Origin: Diploptera punctata
Taxonomy: Eukaryota; Arthropoda; Insecta; Blattodea; Blaberidae
Length of the DNA stretch: 64,000 nucleotides
Assembly (NCBI GenBank): GCA_030220185.1
Contig: JASPKZ010007428.1
Coordinates: 250,501 to 314,500, forward strand
Reading direction: 5' to 3'
In this document: positions 33,746 to 45,220 of the stretch, piece by piece
How positions within the stretch are numbered: the stretch's first letter is position 1
Layout: each line of letters opens with the position of its first letter
The notes under the pieces: generated by a model
Database searches by the model: none
What the model was told of the DNA's origin: nothing
What the model saw: only the letters and a program-made list of their open reading frames with translations
Position numbers and translations under genes: made by a program

Positions 33746-35551
33746 TATTTACTCACTGGAACTATCTAACCCGTAGGTTCATGGCCGCGCGGACATAAGC
33801 TCTCCATGCATATCTATCCTCAGCTAATGCTTTACAATCATTACATGTATAATCTACTACCCTCAAATAATAGTTACTGTTATTCTCCCACCTCATTCTT
33901 AGTCTACCAACTGGGCGTATTCCCTCTTTATTTCCTTCAAGAAGCTTCCATGCAAGTCTTTCATTCCGCATACGTGCAACATGTCCTGCCCACCGCAGTC
34001 TACGAGACTTAACTGTTCATATTATATCTGGCTTCCTATAAAGACCATGTAGTTCATTGTTATGTAGTCTTCTCGATTCACCTGTCTGTTCATCTCTCTT
34101 TGGTCCAAAAATTTTCCTAAGTACTTTATTCTCAAATATATGTAATCTTTCATGCCTTAAAGTAAGAGTCCATGTTTCGCATCCATATAATATCATCATC
34201 ATCATCATGAACAAATTCGTTTTAGGCCATGTGGCCTGTACGGTAAACCTAGCGAAGATGGTCTTGATCTTTCCACCGATGTTTTGGTCTTCCTTGGTCC
34301 CTAGCCATATAATATAACTGGTAGAATAATAGTTTTATATATTTTCAGTTTGACGTATTTTGAAAAGAATTGGGACATCAAGAGTCTCTGCAATGCATAA
34401 TAGCACGCATTTCCAGAATTTAGCCTATGTTCAATTTCTTTGTGCATCTCATTCCTATATGTGATTATTGTTCCTAGGTATTTGAATTCAGCCACTTCCT
34501 CAAAATTTCCCTCATTTGTCATTAGCTGTCCAATTCCGTTATATAATGTATTTCTACGTGTGACCCTATATTTAGATTTAATGATATTTGCTTCCAGTCC
34601 TAATTTCTTAATGTCACTCAATAGTGTGTGCGTGTTGTCCTTTAGTATATCCCCGCTATCGGTCAATAGTATTACACAATCAGCATAAAATAACAGCTTA
34701 TAAATACCATTGAGTTGTAAGCATTCCTCATTCTCTAAAGATTTGATGGCATGCTCTAGTACAAAATTAAATAGTAGAGGAGATAATGCATCTCCTTGCG
34801 TCAACCCATTCTGGATTTCAAAGGTGTCCGAAAACTGTTTGCCTACACGCACCCTGCTCTTTGTGCCCTTTAGACACAATTGTATAAGTCTAACTTTTTA
34901 AGAATTCCGAACACCAGCAGGATACTATATAACTTCTCCCTCTCAATTGAATCATATGGTTTTTTGAAGTCTATGTATAGATGATGTACAGTACCATTAT
35001 ATTCCCATTTCTTTTCTAAAATCTGTCTTTTACTAAACATCTGACCTGTTGTAGAACTGTTTCTTATAAATCTACATTGATGGCCTCCTAGAATGTCATC
35101 AATATAGGGAGTAAGTCTGCTTACTAATATATTTGTTAGAATTTTGTACGAAGTTGAAAGTAATGATATGCCCCTGTAGTTGTTGTAACCAGTTTTATCT
35201 CCTTTATTATAAATTTGTACGATCATTGATTCTTTCCATTCATCTGGAAGAGCTTCTTTTTCCCAAATCATACTAAGCAACCAGCGTATCTTGTCCATCA
35301 ATTTTTCTCCCCCTGATTTTATCACTTCTGCTGGGATCTCATCTTAACCTGATGCTTTATACATCTTCAATTTTTCAATCGCTATTTCAACCTCTACTGC
35401 ACTTAGTTCTGCGACTAGCATTTCTGCTGTCTGTAAATTATCCTCCTCAATGTCCTTTTCTGTATGCACGTTAGTAGCTGATTAAAGTAACTTTTCCATC
35501 TATTTAATATACTCCTGGAATCTGCAATCATATTCCCATTTTCATTGGAGT
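33746..35551 (-). pseudogene. LINE family A, minus-strand copy interrupted by a nested insertion
   Basis: Read on the minus strand it starts 5'-truncated near 35551 (equivalent of ENGNMIADSRS), then IKSGGEKLMDKIRWLLSMIW, RNSSTTGQMF and YIDFKKPYDSIE (motif A, Ala to Pro next to the catalytic region), NGLTQGDALSPLLF (motif B, Lys to Thr), FYADCVILLTD (motif C with YADC in place of YADD, second Asp lost), EFKYLGTIIT and GHVARM, ending RVR. The loss of an active-site Asp and the frameshifts make it inactive. A 111-bp foreign segment flanked by 11-bp repeats interrupts it at 34194-34304. The 3' tail is TTACTTATTTAC on the plus strand, i.e. a decayed (GTAA)n. Confidence 0.92.
34194..34304 (-). mobile_element. 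Nested 111-bp LINE 3' fragment with (ATG)n tail and 11-bp target-site duplication
   Basis: The segment interrupts LINE A between two copies of CCATATAATAT (34183-34193 and 34305-34315); undisturbed LINE A copies have this word once. On the minus strand the insert reads RDQGRPKHRWKDQDHLR and ends in ATGATGATGATG, so it is the far 3' end of another LINE, of the kind with GRP and an acidic/ATG-repeat tail, inserted in the same orientation as its host. Confidence 0.85.
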
Positions 35552-35606
35552 GATTATCTGCTTGAATGTCAGCTAATTAATTATTTTTCTTCTTGTTTTA
35601 AATAAC

Positions 35607-36165
35607 AAGGGGACTGTCAACCATTGCATGCCGAAAACTACCTTGAAATGCCCAGAGAAGCGTTGTCATGTACGAAGGCTGTGTCCTAAATGTTATCTGC
35701 TGTTATAATGTGCAAGGCACAGAAATCGAAGCCAGAATCCAGCAATCGGCAACCCGCTGTACGGAGAAGATGTACATACAGCTCGAGTCCAAGCTCTGTG
35801 TGTTTGCGGGGGGAAGTGTGGGGAGTGAGAGGAGGTACACTTCTCTGCTTCTCATAGTTCTAACAGCTGAGACAGCAAATTCCTTTCAGACACACGGAGC
35901 TGGGTCCAGAGCAGTACCTGTATGAGTTAATCATGAGTAGTGTGAGGCGGAACATGGTGCGGACGGCGGGTGGTGAGGGTTTTCCAGCCTGTTAATTCAG
36001 CAGTTGTATTACTTTCCTATAGACTTAATTGGGGGATTTGGCGCTGAACTTTAGTGTGTTGCAGTTAAAAAAGGCAGATTTTTTTGAACACGGTCTTTTT
36101 ACATCACGTTTCTCTTTAAGAAGTTTCAACGTGGGTTTCGGCGTGCAATGGTTGACAATTGCTTT
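35607..36165. mobile_element. Short TIR element (MITE-like), copy 2, 559 bp
   Basis: The left end, AAGGGGACTGTCAACCATTG then CATGCCGAAA, mirrors the right end near 36125-36165, which in reverse complement reads TGTCAACCATTGCACGCCGA. Interior blocks match the copy at 20926-21344. This copy has about 140 extra bases, including a GC-rich part near 35800-35980. An open stretch at 35668-35925 has no recognisable domain and is absent from copy 1. Confidence 0.78.
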
Positions 36166-36256
36166 GTAAATCTTTAATTATTGAAAGGCACAATGTCATA
36201 TATTCATGTTCGTTTTCAGTGTCTTGTAGACAGGATTGATAAATATGTATAAACAT

Positions 36257-36600
36257 CCATCCATCCATAGTAATTATGCCCGAAGGTACGTCCTTCACTG
36301 CAATCATAGCATTTTCGTGCTATGCTTGCAGCTTTACTAGGGAATTGTAGGTGTGGTAGTTTCCCGTTGCTTTCCACACCGGTGAAGGATGATGAAGATG
36401 ATGATGATAATGATAAGGATGATAGTGGCCATATGATTTCGGGGATCGTTTGGGCCTTAAAGTTTTCCCGACATTTGTCTTACAGGTGAGGAAAAACCCC
36501 GATAAAAATCTCACCCAGAAAAACTGCCCCGACCGGGGATCGAACCCGGGCCCGCTGCGTGACAAGGCAGCACGCTACCTCGAGACCACAGCGGTAGACT
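36257..36600 (-). mobile_element. SINE family 2, full-length copy with 9-bp target-site duplication, minus strand
   Basis: Read on the minus strand the head (CGCTGTGGTCTCGAGGTAGC … GGGTTCGATCCCCGG) has Pol III A- and B-box-like elements. A GTGAGGTTTTT … TCACCTGTAAGAC body follows, then an internal CAT/ATC-rich array, a CACCGGTGTGGAAAGCAACG block and an ATTACTATGGATGGATGG end. The flanks TATAAACAT at 36248-36256 and 36601-36609 are identical. The second complete copy is at 48721-49076. Confidence 0.88.
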
Positions 36601-36609
36601 TATAAACAT

Positions 36610-37339
36610 TTTCAAATATATTTTCATGGGTACAATATCAATAATTTGATTCCAACGGAATTCACTAAAATATTTAAATATCGTCCATTAGAAGTGGACC
36701 CGAGTTTATTTTCATCGATTACTATTGTATCTCGAAATCTCAATATGAACGGATCTGCATTTATTTATGTAGTAAGGCAGAGTAACCAGAGAACGGATTG
36801 TAGTGTAGGTGGAGTGTGGGATACTGTCGTGTCTGACATATTACTGGTCGCTTATCTTGTGGCCGGTCGCGTGCGACTCCGTCCTCACGAAACCAAATAA
36901 CATATCGCTTATTTCTGTTTTCAATTTGCGATTTCTATTGCATCTGTCACGATCCTTCCGGTTGTACTTTGATAGCGTTTGTTAATTTTATTCCACTTTC
37001 CAAATATAGTATAGAAGTTAAATTATTCAAACTGAAACGTCTGTCTTACACCCACGTCATTATCTAGCACCAAAACCGAAAACATTAATAAGAAATATAG
37101 AACAAGAAATGCGTCATGCTTAAAATAAGTTTTGCATATGAATACCTTTAGAAGCAAATGTTTTCGTAACATGCTACCAAACTATCACAAACACTCTTAT
37201 TTCAGAACTATAAATATAAAACCACAAAAATAGAACAACCAGGTATACGAGTAGATCCTATATAAATAAGAAAGTTTCCACGTATCATCATTCCGTAATA
37301 TATTCTGTATGCACGGAACATACAAACAAAATAATATTA
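36610..37339. other. Unassigned sequence with one 84-codon open stretch
   Basis: The plus-strand frame 36646-36900 has no recognisable domain and no context suggesting a gene. Confidence 0.35.
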
Positions 37340-37460
37340 CTCTATCGCTGTAGTCTAGGGGTAACGTTGTTACATAAGACTCAGCGAATTCAGGTTCTAT
37401 TCCCGGGCGTGACAAGTTCATGAGTGAGGTATCTTCTGTCATTTTTCTTACGTCCCTCTT
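37340..37460 (+). mobile_element. tRNA-derived SINE head
   Basis: TCGCTGTAGTCTAGGGGTAA resembles an A-box region, and CAGGTTCTATTCCCGGGCG about 40 bases later resembles a B-box and T-arm, followed by GTGACAAGTTCATGAGTGAG. No matching body is seen within this window except weak similarity to the head at 42386. Confidence 0.55.
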
Positions 37461-37624
37461 GGAGACACAGCTGTTCCAATAGCGACAATTTCTTGAAGAA
37501 AGAATTTACTTACGCTTATTTCTCTACAGATGCCAGTGAATGTCATGTGATCAGCACATCGCCTCAACGAGACATCTACAAGGCAACTATGTAATGACTT
37601 GGATGTGTAAGGCGGGTTAAATTT

Positions 37625-37850
37625 TATCAGAGGTAATAATTTAGGATTGAGGTTTTTTATGAGACCGAACGTTTTCAGACTCGGAACCCATGGCTTAAAG
37701 TCCCTCCCAGAGAATTTGTCCCTCCCGGAGGATTTGTCCCTTGGAATTTTCCAACCTAAAAATCCATCAACCTCGGCCGGGTTTGAAACTGCGACCCTCA
37801 GTACTAGAAGCAAGGAACTTAACCACTAGGACACCGAAGCCGATTCAGCA
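37625..37850 (-). mobile_element. SINE family 1 copy with a duplicated core block, minus strand
   Basis: Minus-strand order: head with CCTAGTGGTTAAGTTCCTTG and a B-box-like GTTTCAAACCCGGCC, then TTGATGGATTTTTAGGTTGG, then a block read on the plus strand as TCCCTCCCAGAGAATTTG followed by TCCCTCCCGGAGGATTTG. The second half repeats the first, a local duplication not present in the other copies. Confidence 0.8.
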
Positions 37851-39401
37851 TATTATGCAGTACGCATAAATGTTCAATTTTATTGATACTAGAACAATTG
37901 TCCCCTACATAATTAATTAATTTATTTTCGATAGCTATTTATTTTAAATTTTTAAATATTTATCGAGTATTTTTATCATAACTAATGCCATGAGTGAATT
38001 TATCTAGAGAATTTGGAAATCAAGAGTGGCATTTGTTAGGACTATTTAACGAATAAAATTAAGCTGTTTACTCACAAATCATTGTTTAACGATAGTTATT
38101 TTAAAATATTTATATATGTAATGTAAACGGCGATGTTTGAAAACAAATCAGTAATGTGAGGTTATGTTCATTCACTGCTGCTTGATCATATTATTTATTG
38201 CCAAATAAGATCGCAATATTGTAAGAGTGCACCCAAGAGGAGAAATAATGAAACACATCAAACTATATATCATAATCAACATTACGTGTTATTCATTAAT
38301 TTATTTAGTAAACAACTCAGTAAAGTCAATGAACTCTTTTCATTATTTGCTATATTCAATGTATTTGTTGGAGAAAAATAATGCTTTGACATGTTTAGAA
38401 CATTAGAAAGGAGGAGCTTTCTTTACCACAAAAGCCGGAGCTGATAAAGAGAAATCGATAAAGAGCGAGGTCAAACACGACTGTCATTGGTTGTAAAACA
38501 ACATTCATTGAAACGTGATTGGTCATTGACTAGCATTTCTGGCATGAGTTAAATAGTCACAAATAATACACTTCTCTAAACAATTAGAAGGACACTTGTA
38601 ATAAATTGAATAAGTAATTGTTTTTTAAAGCTGTGATGCTGAAAGTTGGACAATATGTAAATTGAATTATTAATTTTATCATTGGGTACAAATTTTAAAG
38701 ATCCATGGCCTAAATGCAGAGAAATTACCTCAAATAATAAATATAGAGAATTTTTGTATATTGTATTTAATGTAAAAGAAATCAGCAATGTCCTTTGAAC
38801 GGACCTTACAATTGAAGAGTGTAGAAGACAAGTATCAGGAATATTTGAGACCCAAATAATTCCTGAACATCTGGTGGCCGTCATATTCATCTATACTATA
38901 TTCGCCTTGTTTAAAAAAGCACATTACAAATTCACAATAGAAACTCGCAGACTAATGATTATACTAAATATCCTGAGTCGCAATATGACCCCAATGTAAA
39001 AATGTGTATAAATAATATTAAATAAAAATACTCAGTCATCCATATGAAATTTTCCTTGAATGCAATTACATTTTCAGTCACCCATGGTCCGGAATTCAGG
39101 TTAAGTTTATGTTTAAGATTTCTCTTGTTGCTTCTTTATTATTTATCATCCAACAAATCATTGCGGTAACGTAACTTAGTCTTCCAGACGCCCCAACCTC
39201 AGAAGTGGGTGACAATTCCATCAATTCTAGGAGATAATGTCAATGTCGTAGAACTCGTGGCAATGAAAAAAAATATTAGCAAGGATTCAATTTTTATGAC
39301 TCTTTTTAATGGAGGACATAGGCATAGATTTATAAATTTTAGATATCGGGTACAATAATTACCAAAATAACTATATTACTATGAACTTACAATAGTTTAT
39401 A
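37851..39401. other. Unassigned AT-rich sequence
   Basis: A 104-codon minus-strand open stretch at 38890-38576 has no recognisable domain. Nothing else seen. Confidence 0.4.
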
Positions 39402-39405
39402 TTAA

Positions 39406-41006
39406 GGGGGCTCATACACCATAACTGGTCAAAATTTTCAATTTTTTGTTTTTGGTCTCATTTGAAAGAGCATAATTTAAAAGTACATATTTGTGAAATT
39501 TTGTGATGATATTTTCTGTTTTTGTCGAGATATATAATGTTAAATCCTAATGTGTTCTGGTTGACAGTTGCAATGTCGCTCGCGGCTTGCTTCACATTTT
39601 CAATCGTTCCCAAGAGCAGCATAATGTAAAGAGTACACAGGAGACGGCGATACGTCCAGTTTCAAAACTGTGTATGACTCTATGCCATATGGAACTGACA
39701 TCACAATACAAAAAATTGATTGCGTGGGTCATGTACAGAAAGGAATGGGGTACAGACTTAGGCAGCTGAAGAAGAAATTGACTGGAAATAAATTAGAAGG
39801 TGGCAAAGGCATTGGTGGTGCTGGTCGACTAACGGATGCCATTATAGATATAATACAAATATATTATGGCAATTCCATTAGGGAAAATAAAGAGAACCTT
39901 GACAATATGAGGAAGGCAATAGGGGCTATCTGGTACCATGAAGCTTTAACAGACTCCAATCCCCAGCACTATATGTGTCCACTGGATGTGGATATCGACA
40001 AGTCCAGGCAGAGGGTAGAGAAGCAGCATATAAACATCCACATCCATTACCAATGGCTGTTATGAATGCCATGAGACCTACCTTCAAAGACCTTTCAAAA
40101 ACAGAACTTCTAAGGTTCTTGAAGGGCCGCACTCAAAATTCAAACGAGTCCTATAATAATGAAGTGTGGACAATTTGCCCTAAAACAAGTAATGCTGGGA
40201 AAAGAGCTGATGCTGCAGCAACATTCAATGATGGGGATACAAGCAGATTAAACGTTTTAGAAGAGTTTGGAGTGAATGTAGGAAAATATGTCAAGGCTGC
40301 TTTTAGGCATCGTGATGTCCTGTGTATAAAATCTGCTCATAAACGCATACGAGAATCCTCGAAGGAGTCCAGGAGAACTGGAAGACGACTGACACTTGAG
40401 GAACATGGCAGGAGAAGTGAAAAGGAGGGCACAACATATGCTGCAGGAGCTTTCTAGTACAGACTGTTAGTAGAAACATGTGTAAAGAACATAAAACGCA
40501 ATAACTCAAAACCTAATGGTTCAATTTGCTTGCAATTTTGCACACACACTCATCTACTTAGTCTGTATCTGGTATACTAAAATCATTGCAATCTTTTGAA
40601 TATTAAGGTTAGGTAATGGGGAATATATAGGGTCAAAATTATTTTTTAAAAAATATTAATAATTTTTTTTTTGCTCTAAACCTATATATCTGCGCACATC
40701 TTAATAGTTCATGAGATTTATTAGGGTGTTATATGTATTTAAAAAAATTGTTTATACTAGTCAGGTTATTAGTTTTTAAATAATAATGTATGATATGATA
40801 TATAAGAAACTGAAATTATGCAAATTGTATTTTCCCTCAATTACAAACCTATTGCTTGAATAATAACAATTTTAATATCAAATGAAAGCTAATAGTGTAT
40901 ACTACCAGTGTGCAAATTTTCATAACTGTATGTTTTATAGTTTTTTATTTATTGTAAAGTAATGATGTGTGTGCATATGTACCTCGTGCTGGGTGTATGA
41001 GCCCCC
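39406..41006 (+). mobile_element. TTAA-flanked 1.6-kb DNA transposon with perfect 15-bp TIRs (Kolobok-like)
   Basis: GGGGGCTCATACACC at 39406-39420 is exactly inverted at 40992-41006. TTAA lies directly outside each end (39402-39405 and 41007-41010), the target-site duplication expected of Kolobok and piggyBac elements; the termini are not those of piggyBac (CCC…GGG). A broken transposase gene occupies 39621-40457. Long AT-rich non-coding ends lie on both sides. Confidence 0.9.
39621..40457 (+). pseudogene. Frameshifted transposase (Mutator-like / Kolobok-type catalytic region)
   Basis: First frame, from a stop near 39618 to 40065: CKEYTGDGDTSSFKTVYDSM, then GTDITIQKIDCVGHVQKGMG, then GKGIGGAGRLTDAIIDI, IYYGNSIREN, and a YMCP near 39970. 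The second frame takes over at about 39976: QVQAEGREAAYKHPHPLP, AMRPTFKDLSKTELLRFLKG, RTQNSNESYNNEVWTICPK and TFNDGDTSR, ending at 40455. GDGD followed by KxxCVGHVQKRMG and the later NES..N..W..CPK are the conserved landmarks I know from this insect transposase family. GDGD is the likely first catalytic acidic site. The N-terminal part is missing or degraded and one frameshift separates the halves, so no working enzyme is made. Confidence 0.8.
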
Positions 41007-41010
41007 TTAA

Positions 41011-41851
41011 GAGGAAAAAAATTAAAGAAGGATGTCTACTATGAATCCATACAAGGATTAAAGCGAATAATATGACCTAATGAGGACAATCCATTCGACA
41101 GAGCGAATTCGGATGTTAAAGTAGGTATTAGATATACAGGTAGTTATATTCATTATTAACGACGCTATATAGAACTAAGAGATTAGAGCAGAAATGTAAA
41201 ACTAGGCGTGAAATGGCGAAAATATGTGTTCAGATATATCTCATTTCATTAATAGGCCTGCACATTTTAAGATAGATAAATTGGACGATAATTGAAAATA
41301 CCGGAATATCATGTTGAAGTGTTTATTTCGAATTTTGTTTTCATGGTAAAATTATTTTCTGTGACAGAATAATATAGGCATGACATTAAACAACTTAACA
41401 TGTGGCATTAACGCGTGCATATTTCATGAATGGAGGAGATGGTTGAATTGTAAGATCACTAGCTGGCCTAATGACGTCATATGGTCTACAATCACGGTTT
41501 TAAAAAATCATTCTCTAATAATTTAATTGCTGTCAAGACACTAAGTGGCAAAATAACAATCTGCTAACAATACAACTTCACGATACCTCATTTTAATCTA
41601 CTTCGTTCAGAGTAGACACGCTCGCTACTAGAATGCTCTCTCTCAAGATATCTGGGGTTGCCGATCACTTAATACAATCATTAACTCAAGCTTATAAAAT
41701 TGCTTGATTTTAGTTAAAAATATTCTTCTGAAAAAAAAATAATTTTTTCATTATAATTAAAAGCTATATCACTTTTTTTTAAATTTATTATTTGTTAAAT
41801 TTAGATGAACCAACACATATTTCATATATTAATTACACTGTACCCGTACTA
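41011..41851. other. Unassigned AT-rich sequence
   Basis: No gene supported. A CRE-like TGACGTCA occurs near 41473. Confidence 0.4.
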
Positions 41852-42140
41852 ACTATCTCACTGGTAATATCGAACCCGTAGATTCATGGCCGCGGGGATA
41901 TAGGCTCTCCATATATCCCTATCCCAAGATTTTTTATAATCATATCTGTATAACATACATTCCTTAAATCATGGTTAATGTTTTTCTTCCGCCTCACTCT
42001 TACCTACTGAGAGCTGTCCCGTTGGTTTATCTACAAGGAGGAAAACTAGAGGGACAGAGTCCAGTAGGCCGACCAAGGATTAGGTGGGAGAATAATATTA
42101 ACCATGATTTGAGGGAAGTGGATTACACGTACTATGTCTT
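41852..42140. mobile_element. Two LINE family A 3' fragments in inverted orientation
   Basis: Bases 41852 to about 42035 are family A 3' end in minus orientation (CTCACTGGTAATATCGAACC …). From about 42040 the same region continues in plus orientation (GTAGGCCGACCAAGGATTAG, then ATTAACCATGATTTGAGGGA) and breaks off near 42140. The two halves pair as an imperfect palindrome of about 100 bases each. A twin-priming-like inversion at insertion or two independent insertions could explain it. Confidence 0.75.
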
Positions 42141-42254
42141 AAATTTTATTAAATATTCTAAATTAGTTTTAAGAGTAATTACTGAATATATTATATAAAC
42201 TGCTTGAGTGATGAACAAGGGTCTAAGGCTCTAACTTCCACTTACATTTAAGCT

Positions 42255-42385
42255 ACGGTATTATTATTATTATTATTATTGTTATTATTATTATTTATTA
42301 TTATTATTATTATTATCATTATTATTATTATTGTTAGCATTACTATTATATTATTAATAATATTACTACTGCCATTATTATTGTA
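42255..42385. repeat. (TTA)n array
   Basis: Imperfect TTA units, about 130 bases. Confidence 0.85.
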
Positions 42386-42500
42386 TACCACCGTCGTCTA
42401 AAGGTATAGTCGTTGCCTCTTAAGCAGCGGTCGAGAGTTTGATCCCAGGTACGAACAAGTTTCATGGGTAAAGTTTTCTTCTTTTTTTTCATGAAAGTCA
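42386..42500 (+). mobile_element. tRNA-derived SINE head
   Basis: ACCGTCGTCTAAAGGTATAG and AGAGTTTGATCCCAGGTAC resemble A- and B-box regions in the right order, with GTTTCATGGGTAAAG after. It starts immediately after a TTA array. Confidence 0.5.
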
Positions 42501-42838
42501 ATATTTCGGTAAACGTCATGGTCCAAATAGTTCCCGAACACTATTTGGTAATCAAGGTAATCATATTAAATTGGTCTTGTTTAATATACATTTGTAATTA
42601 TATGGTGAGTTTTGTCTTAAGTGATAGTGCTGTCTCGCTAGTGGCCTCGAAACGAGCTGATCCTTCATTGGGATAGGCCATCCACATTCTAGCGTGGTTA
42701 AAAAATATGTAGGCCTATGTGATACAAAGCTGAACGTCCTCTCCCGATACATCGTGTCAATGTAAGGCCCGGTTGGCATCAGACATGTTAATGTAACTAA
42801 AACTGTGAGATTAAACTATGAATAAGGAAAGAATTGTC
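42501..42838. other. Unassigned sequence
   Basis: May include the body of the preceding SINE. TAGGCCTA at 42710. Confidence 0.3.
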
Positions 42839-42857
42839 ATTATTATTATTATTATTA

Positions 42858-42906
<49 letters not shown>
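42839..42906. repeat. (TTA)n array
   Basis: Nearly pure ATT units. Confidence 0.9.
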
Positions 42907-42908
<2 letters not shown>

Positions 42909-43156
42909 TGTAGATGTCAGTATGAGGCGGAACGCTGACCACGGGCCACCCCAATGACATTTATACAAAAACAAATGTAATTAAATTTGTATGGTTCAAT
43001 TTCTTTCCTTTAGGGGGAGAGCTCCTAAATATCGTTAAGGGAAACAAGGGCTTGCAATAGATTATTACTATTGTCATAATTATTATTATCGTTTAAATCA
43101 TCATGATTATTATCATCATTATAATTATCATTATTAATAGCCTATTTATTAAAATG
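42907..43156. other. Unassigned AT-rich sequence
   Basis: AT-rich with CATCAT/ATTATT patches near 43080-43140. Confidence 0.35.
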
Positions 43157-43637
43157 ACTCACTGGCTATATCGAACCCATGGGTTCATGGCCTAGCTGAT
43201 ATTAACTCTCCATACATCCCTATCCTGAGCAAATGTTTTCTAATCATCCCATGTATAATCTACTTTCTCAAATCTTGGTTATTATTCTCCCCCCTCATCC
43301 TTGGTCTACCAACTGGGAGTTTCCCTCTGGTCTTTCTTCAAGAAGCTTACATGTCCCTCTCTCATTTTCCATTTGTACTACATGTTCTACCCATCGCTGT
43401 CTACGAGACTTAACTGTTCTTATTTTATTTGGTTTCCTATAAAACCATATAGCTAACTCTTAAGAAGTCTTCTCCAATCGGCTTCTGTTCGTCTTTTTAT
43501 GTCCAAAAATGTTCCTAAGAACTTTATTCTCATATACTGTAATCTCATCCCCTCCCTTAAAATAAGCGTCCGTGTTCGCTTCCACATAATAGAACTAGGA
43601 GAGTAACAGTTTTATATATCTTCAGTTTAACATTTAT
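43157..43637 (-). mobile_element. LINE family A 3' end, minus strand
   Basis: Begins with the reverse complement of the family 3' end (CTCACTGGCTATATCGAACC) and runs to the equivalent of VKLKIYKT near 43625. TATTTATTAA occurs at both flanks (43142-43151 and near 43633-43643) and may be the target-site duplication. Confidence 0.85.
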
Positions 43638-43642
43638 TTATT

Positions 43643-43694
43643 AATTATTATTATTATTAGTATTGTTATTATTATTATTATTATTATTATATTA
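43643..43694. repeat. (ATT)n array
   Basis: Follows the 5' break of the LINE fragment. Confidence 0.85.
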
Positions 43695-43699
43695 TCGTC

Positions 43700-44774
43700 A
43701 ATATCATCATTAAGAAGCATGCGATGTAGCGAGAAGCTTAGATATCTGACAGCTCTTTGCGGATCTATACTCTCTAGGATGAGAATATGTTCAAATAAAA
43801 TTGGCGTTACGTTTTTTTTCTCTAACGCTGTACTTTCACTGTCTTTGAAATGAGTTTTTTTTTCGTGATATCGTCAGTTTCACGTTATGTTGCAGTAACA
43901 CAGGCAACCTGCAAATAAGGATCTGCATAATTTCAAGCCACACAACGGCAGGGGGAAGTGTTAGGCCTGATTACAACTTACAGGAGAGGCTTGACGCACA
44001 AAATCACGAATTCCTGATGATGCAAGTTTTGGAGACTCCCTGAATATTGCAAACTGTTGTCATCCCTAATTTGGTGAAGTTTGTTCCCAAGCGAGTTGCA
44101 ATAAAGGAATCGAGGTCGCCTTTCTTTATCCGGATCTCGAGTCCTACATATCTTATTCATTTAGTTTGTGACCTGGACGCTGCGGGGAATAAGACAATGC
44201 CCACATTTCTGTATTCATGCTGTCCGAACTCGCTCCCGCCGTAATGATGCCGGGTTTACATGGCTAATAACAGTTTCAATTTCATTCCGCTACGTGCAAC
44301 ACATCCCCAATTTACTCCTACCACATTGCATTAAGTTTTAAAAGAAATGCTTAACAATTCCAACAAAAATACATTGTCATCAAGTCCGCTAAACCACACT
44401 TTCCTCATATGCAGTACATAAAAATGTTTAAAATCACAAACATATTTTAGGCCTATTTAAAATTTCTGTTGTTATAATTTAAAATTATACATTATGGTGT
44501 GATATTTTAGACTCTGAGACATGCATTTTGTGGTCAAATCTTTGGGATATAATTCTAACTCATAATAATTAAATATAATTCTTTGTTCTCGAGTTGTAAA
44601 TTTTATTACGTTCTCATTATTTAAATAAAACTAATTTTTATTTATGGATTAATTTGTGTACAGCAAATAAATTTCAGATTTTTTTCTTATTCCAACATAA
44701 TTTTACACAATTTTAATCCAACAGATTATTATTTTAAGTAACTTAAATGTAGCAAATGGATGCACTACATTTTT
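43700..44774. other. Unassigned sequence, AT-rich in its second half
   Basis: No gene supported. TAGGCCTA at 44448. Confidence 0.4.
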
Positions 44775-45220
44775 TCCCTAAGTCACTGGGGCTATCGAAG
44801 TGGGAAATACATAAGCACTCCGTACATCCCAAGCATGAGTTAAAGTTTTCCAGTCTTTCCCTGAACGATTTACTTCTCTTAAATCATGTTTAACGTTATA
44901 CTCCCACCTCATTCTTGGCCTATCTGCTGCGCGGTTTCCTTCTGACTTTTTCTAAAAGAATTTCTGTGCCCCCCTTTAATTCCTCATTCGTGCCATTTGT
45001 CCTGTCCATCGCAGTTTCCGAGATTTAACTGTTCCTATTACATGAGGTTTCCCATATACATAATGTATCTAATTGTTACGAAGTTTTCCCCCATTCGATT
45101 GCCTATGCATCTCTCTTTGGTCCTAAAAATTTTCCTAAACACTATTGTCTCCTCTATTATAATTAGGTTTCTCACCCACACAGTATAACTGGAAGAATAT
45201 TTATAAATATGATCTGTTTA
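44775..45220 (-). mobile_element. LINE family A 3' end, strongly diverged, minus strand
   Basis: AAGTCACTGGGGCTATCGAA begins the match, which continues through the GRP region near 44920, the GHVARM region near 45000 and CETWTL near 45180 with many substitutions and small deletions. It is one of the oldest family A copies here. Confidence 0.8.

Noticed and set aside
35668..35925. 85-codon open frame
   Set aside because: It falls inside the MITE-like element, is absent from the other copy, and has no recognisable domain.
38576..38890. 104-codon minus-strand frame as a possible gene
   Set aside because: No domain, no splice or start context, and composition like the surrounding AT-rich DNA.
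39406..41006. piggyBac element, because of TTAA
   Set aside because: The termini begin GGGGG rather than CCC, and the transposase lacks any piggyBac feature I recognise; it has the GDGD / CVGHVQK signature instead.
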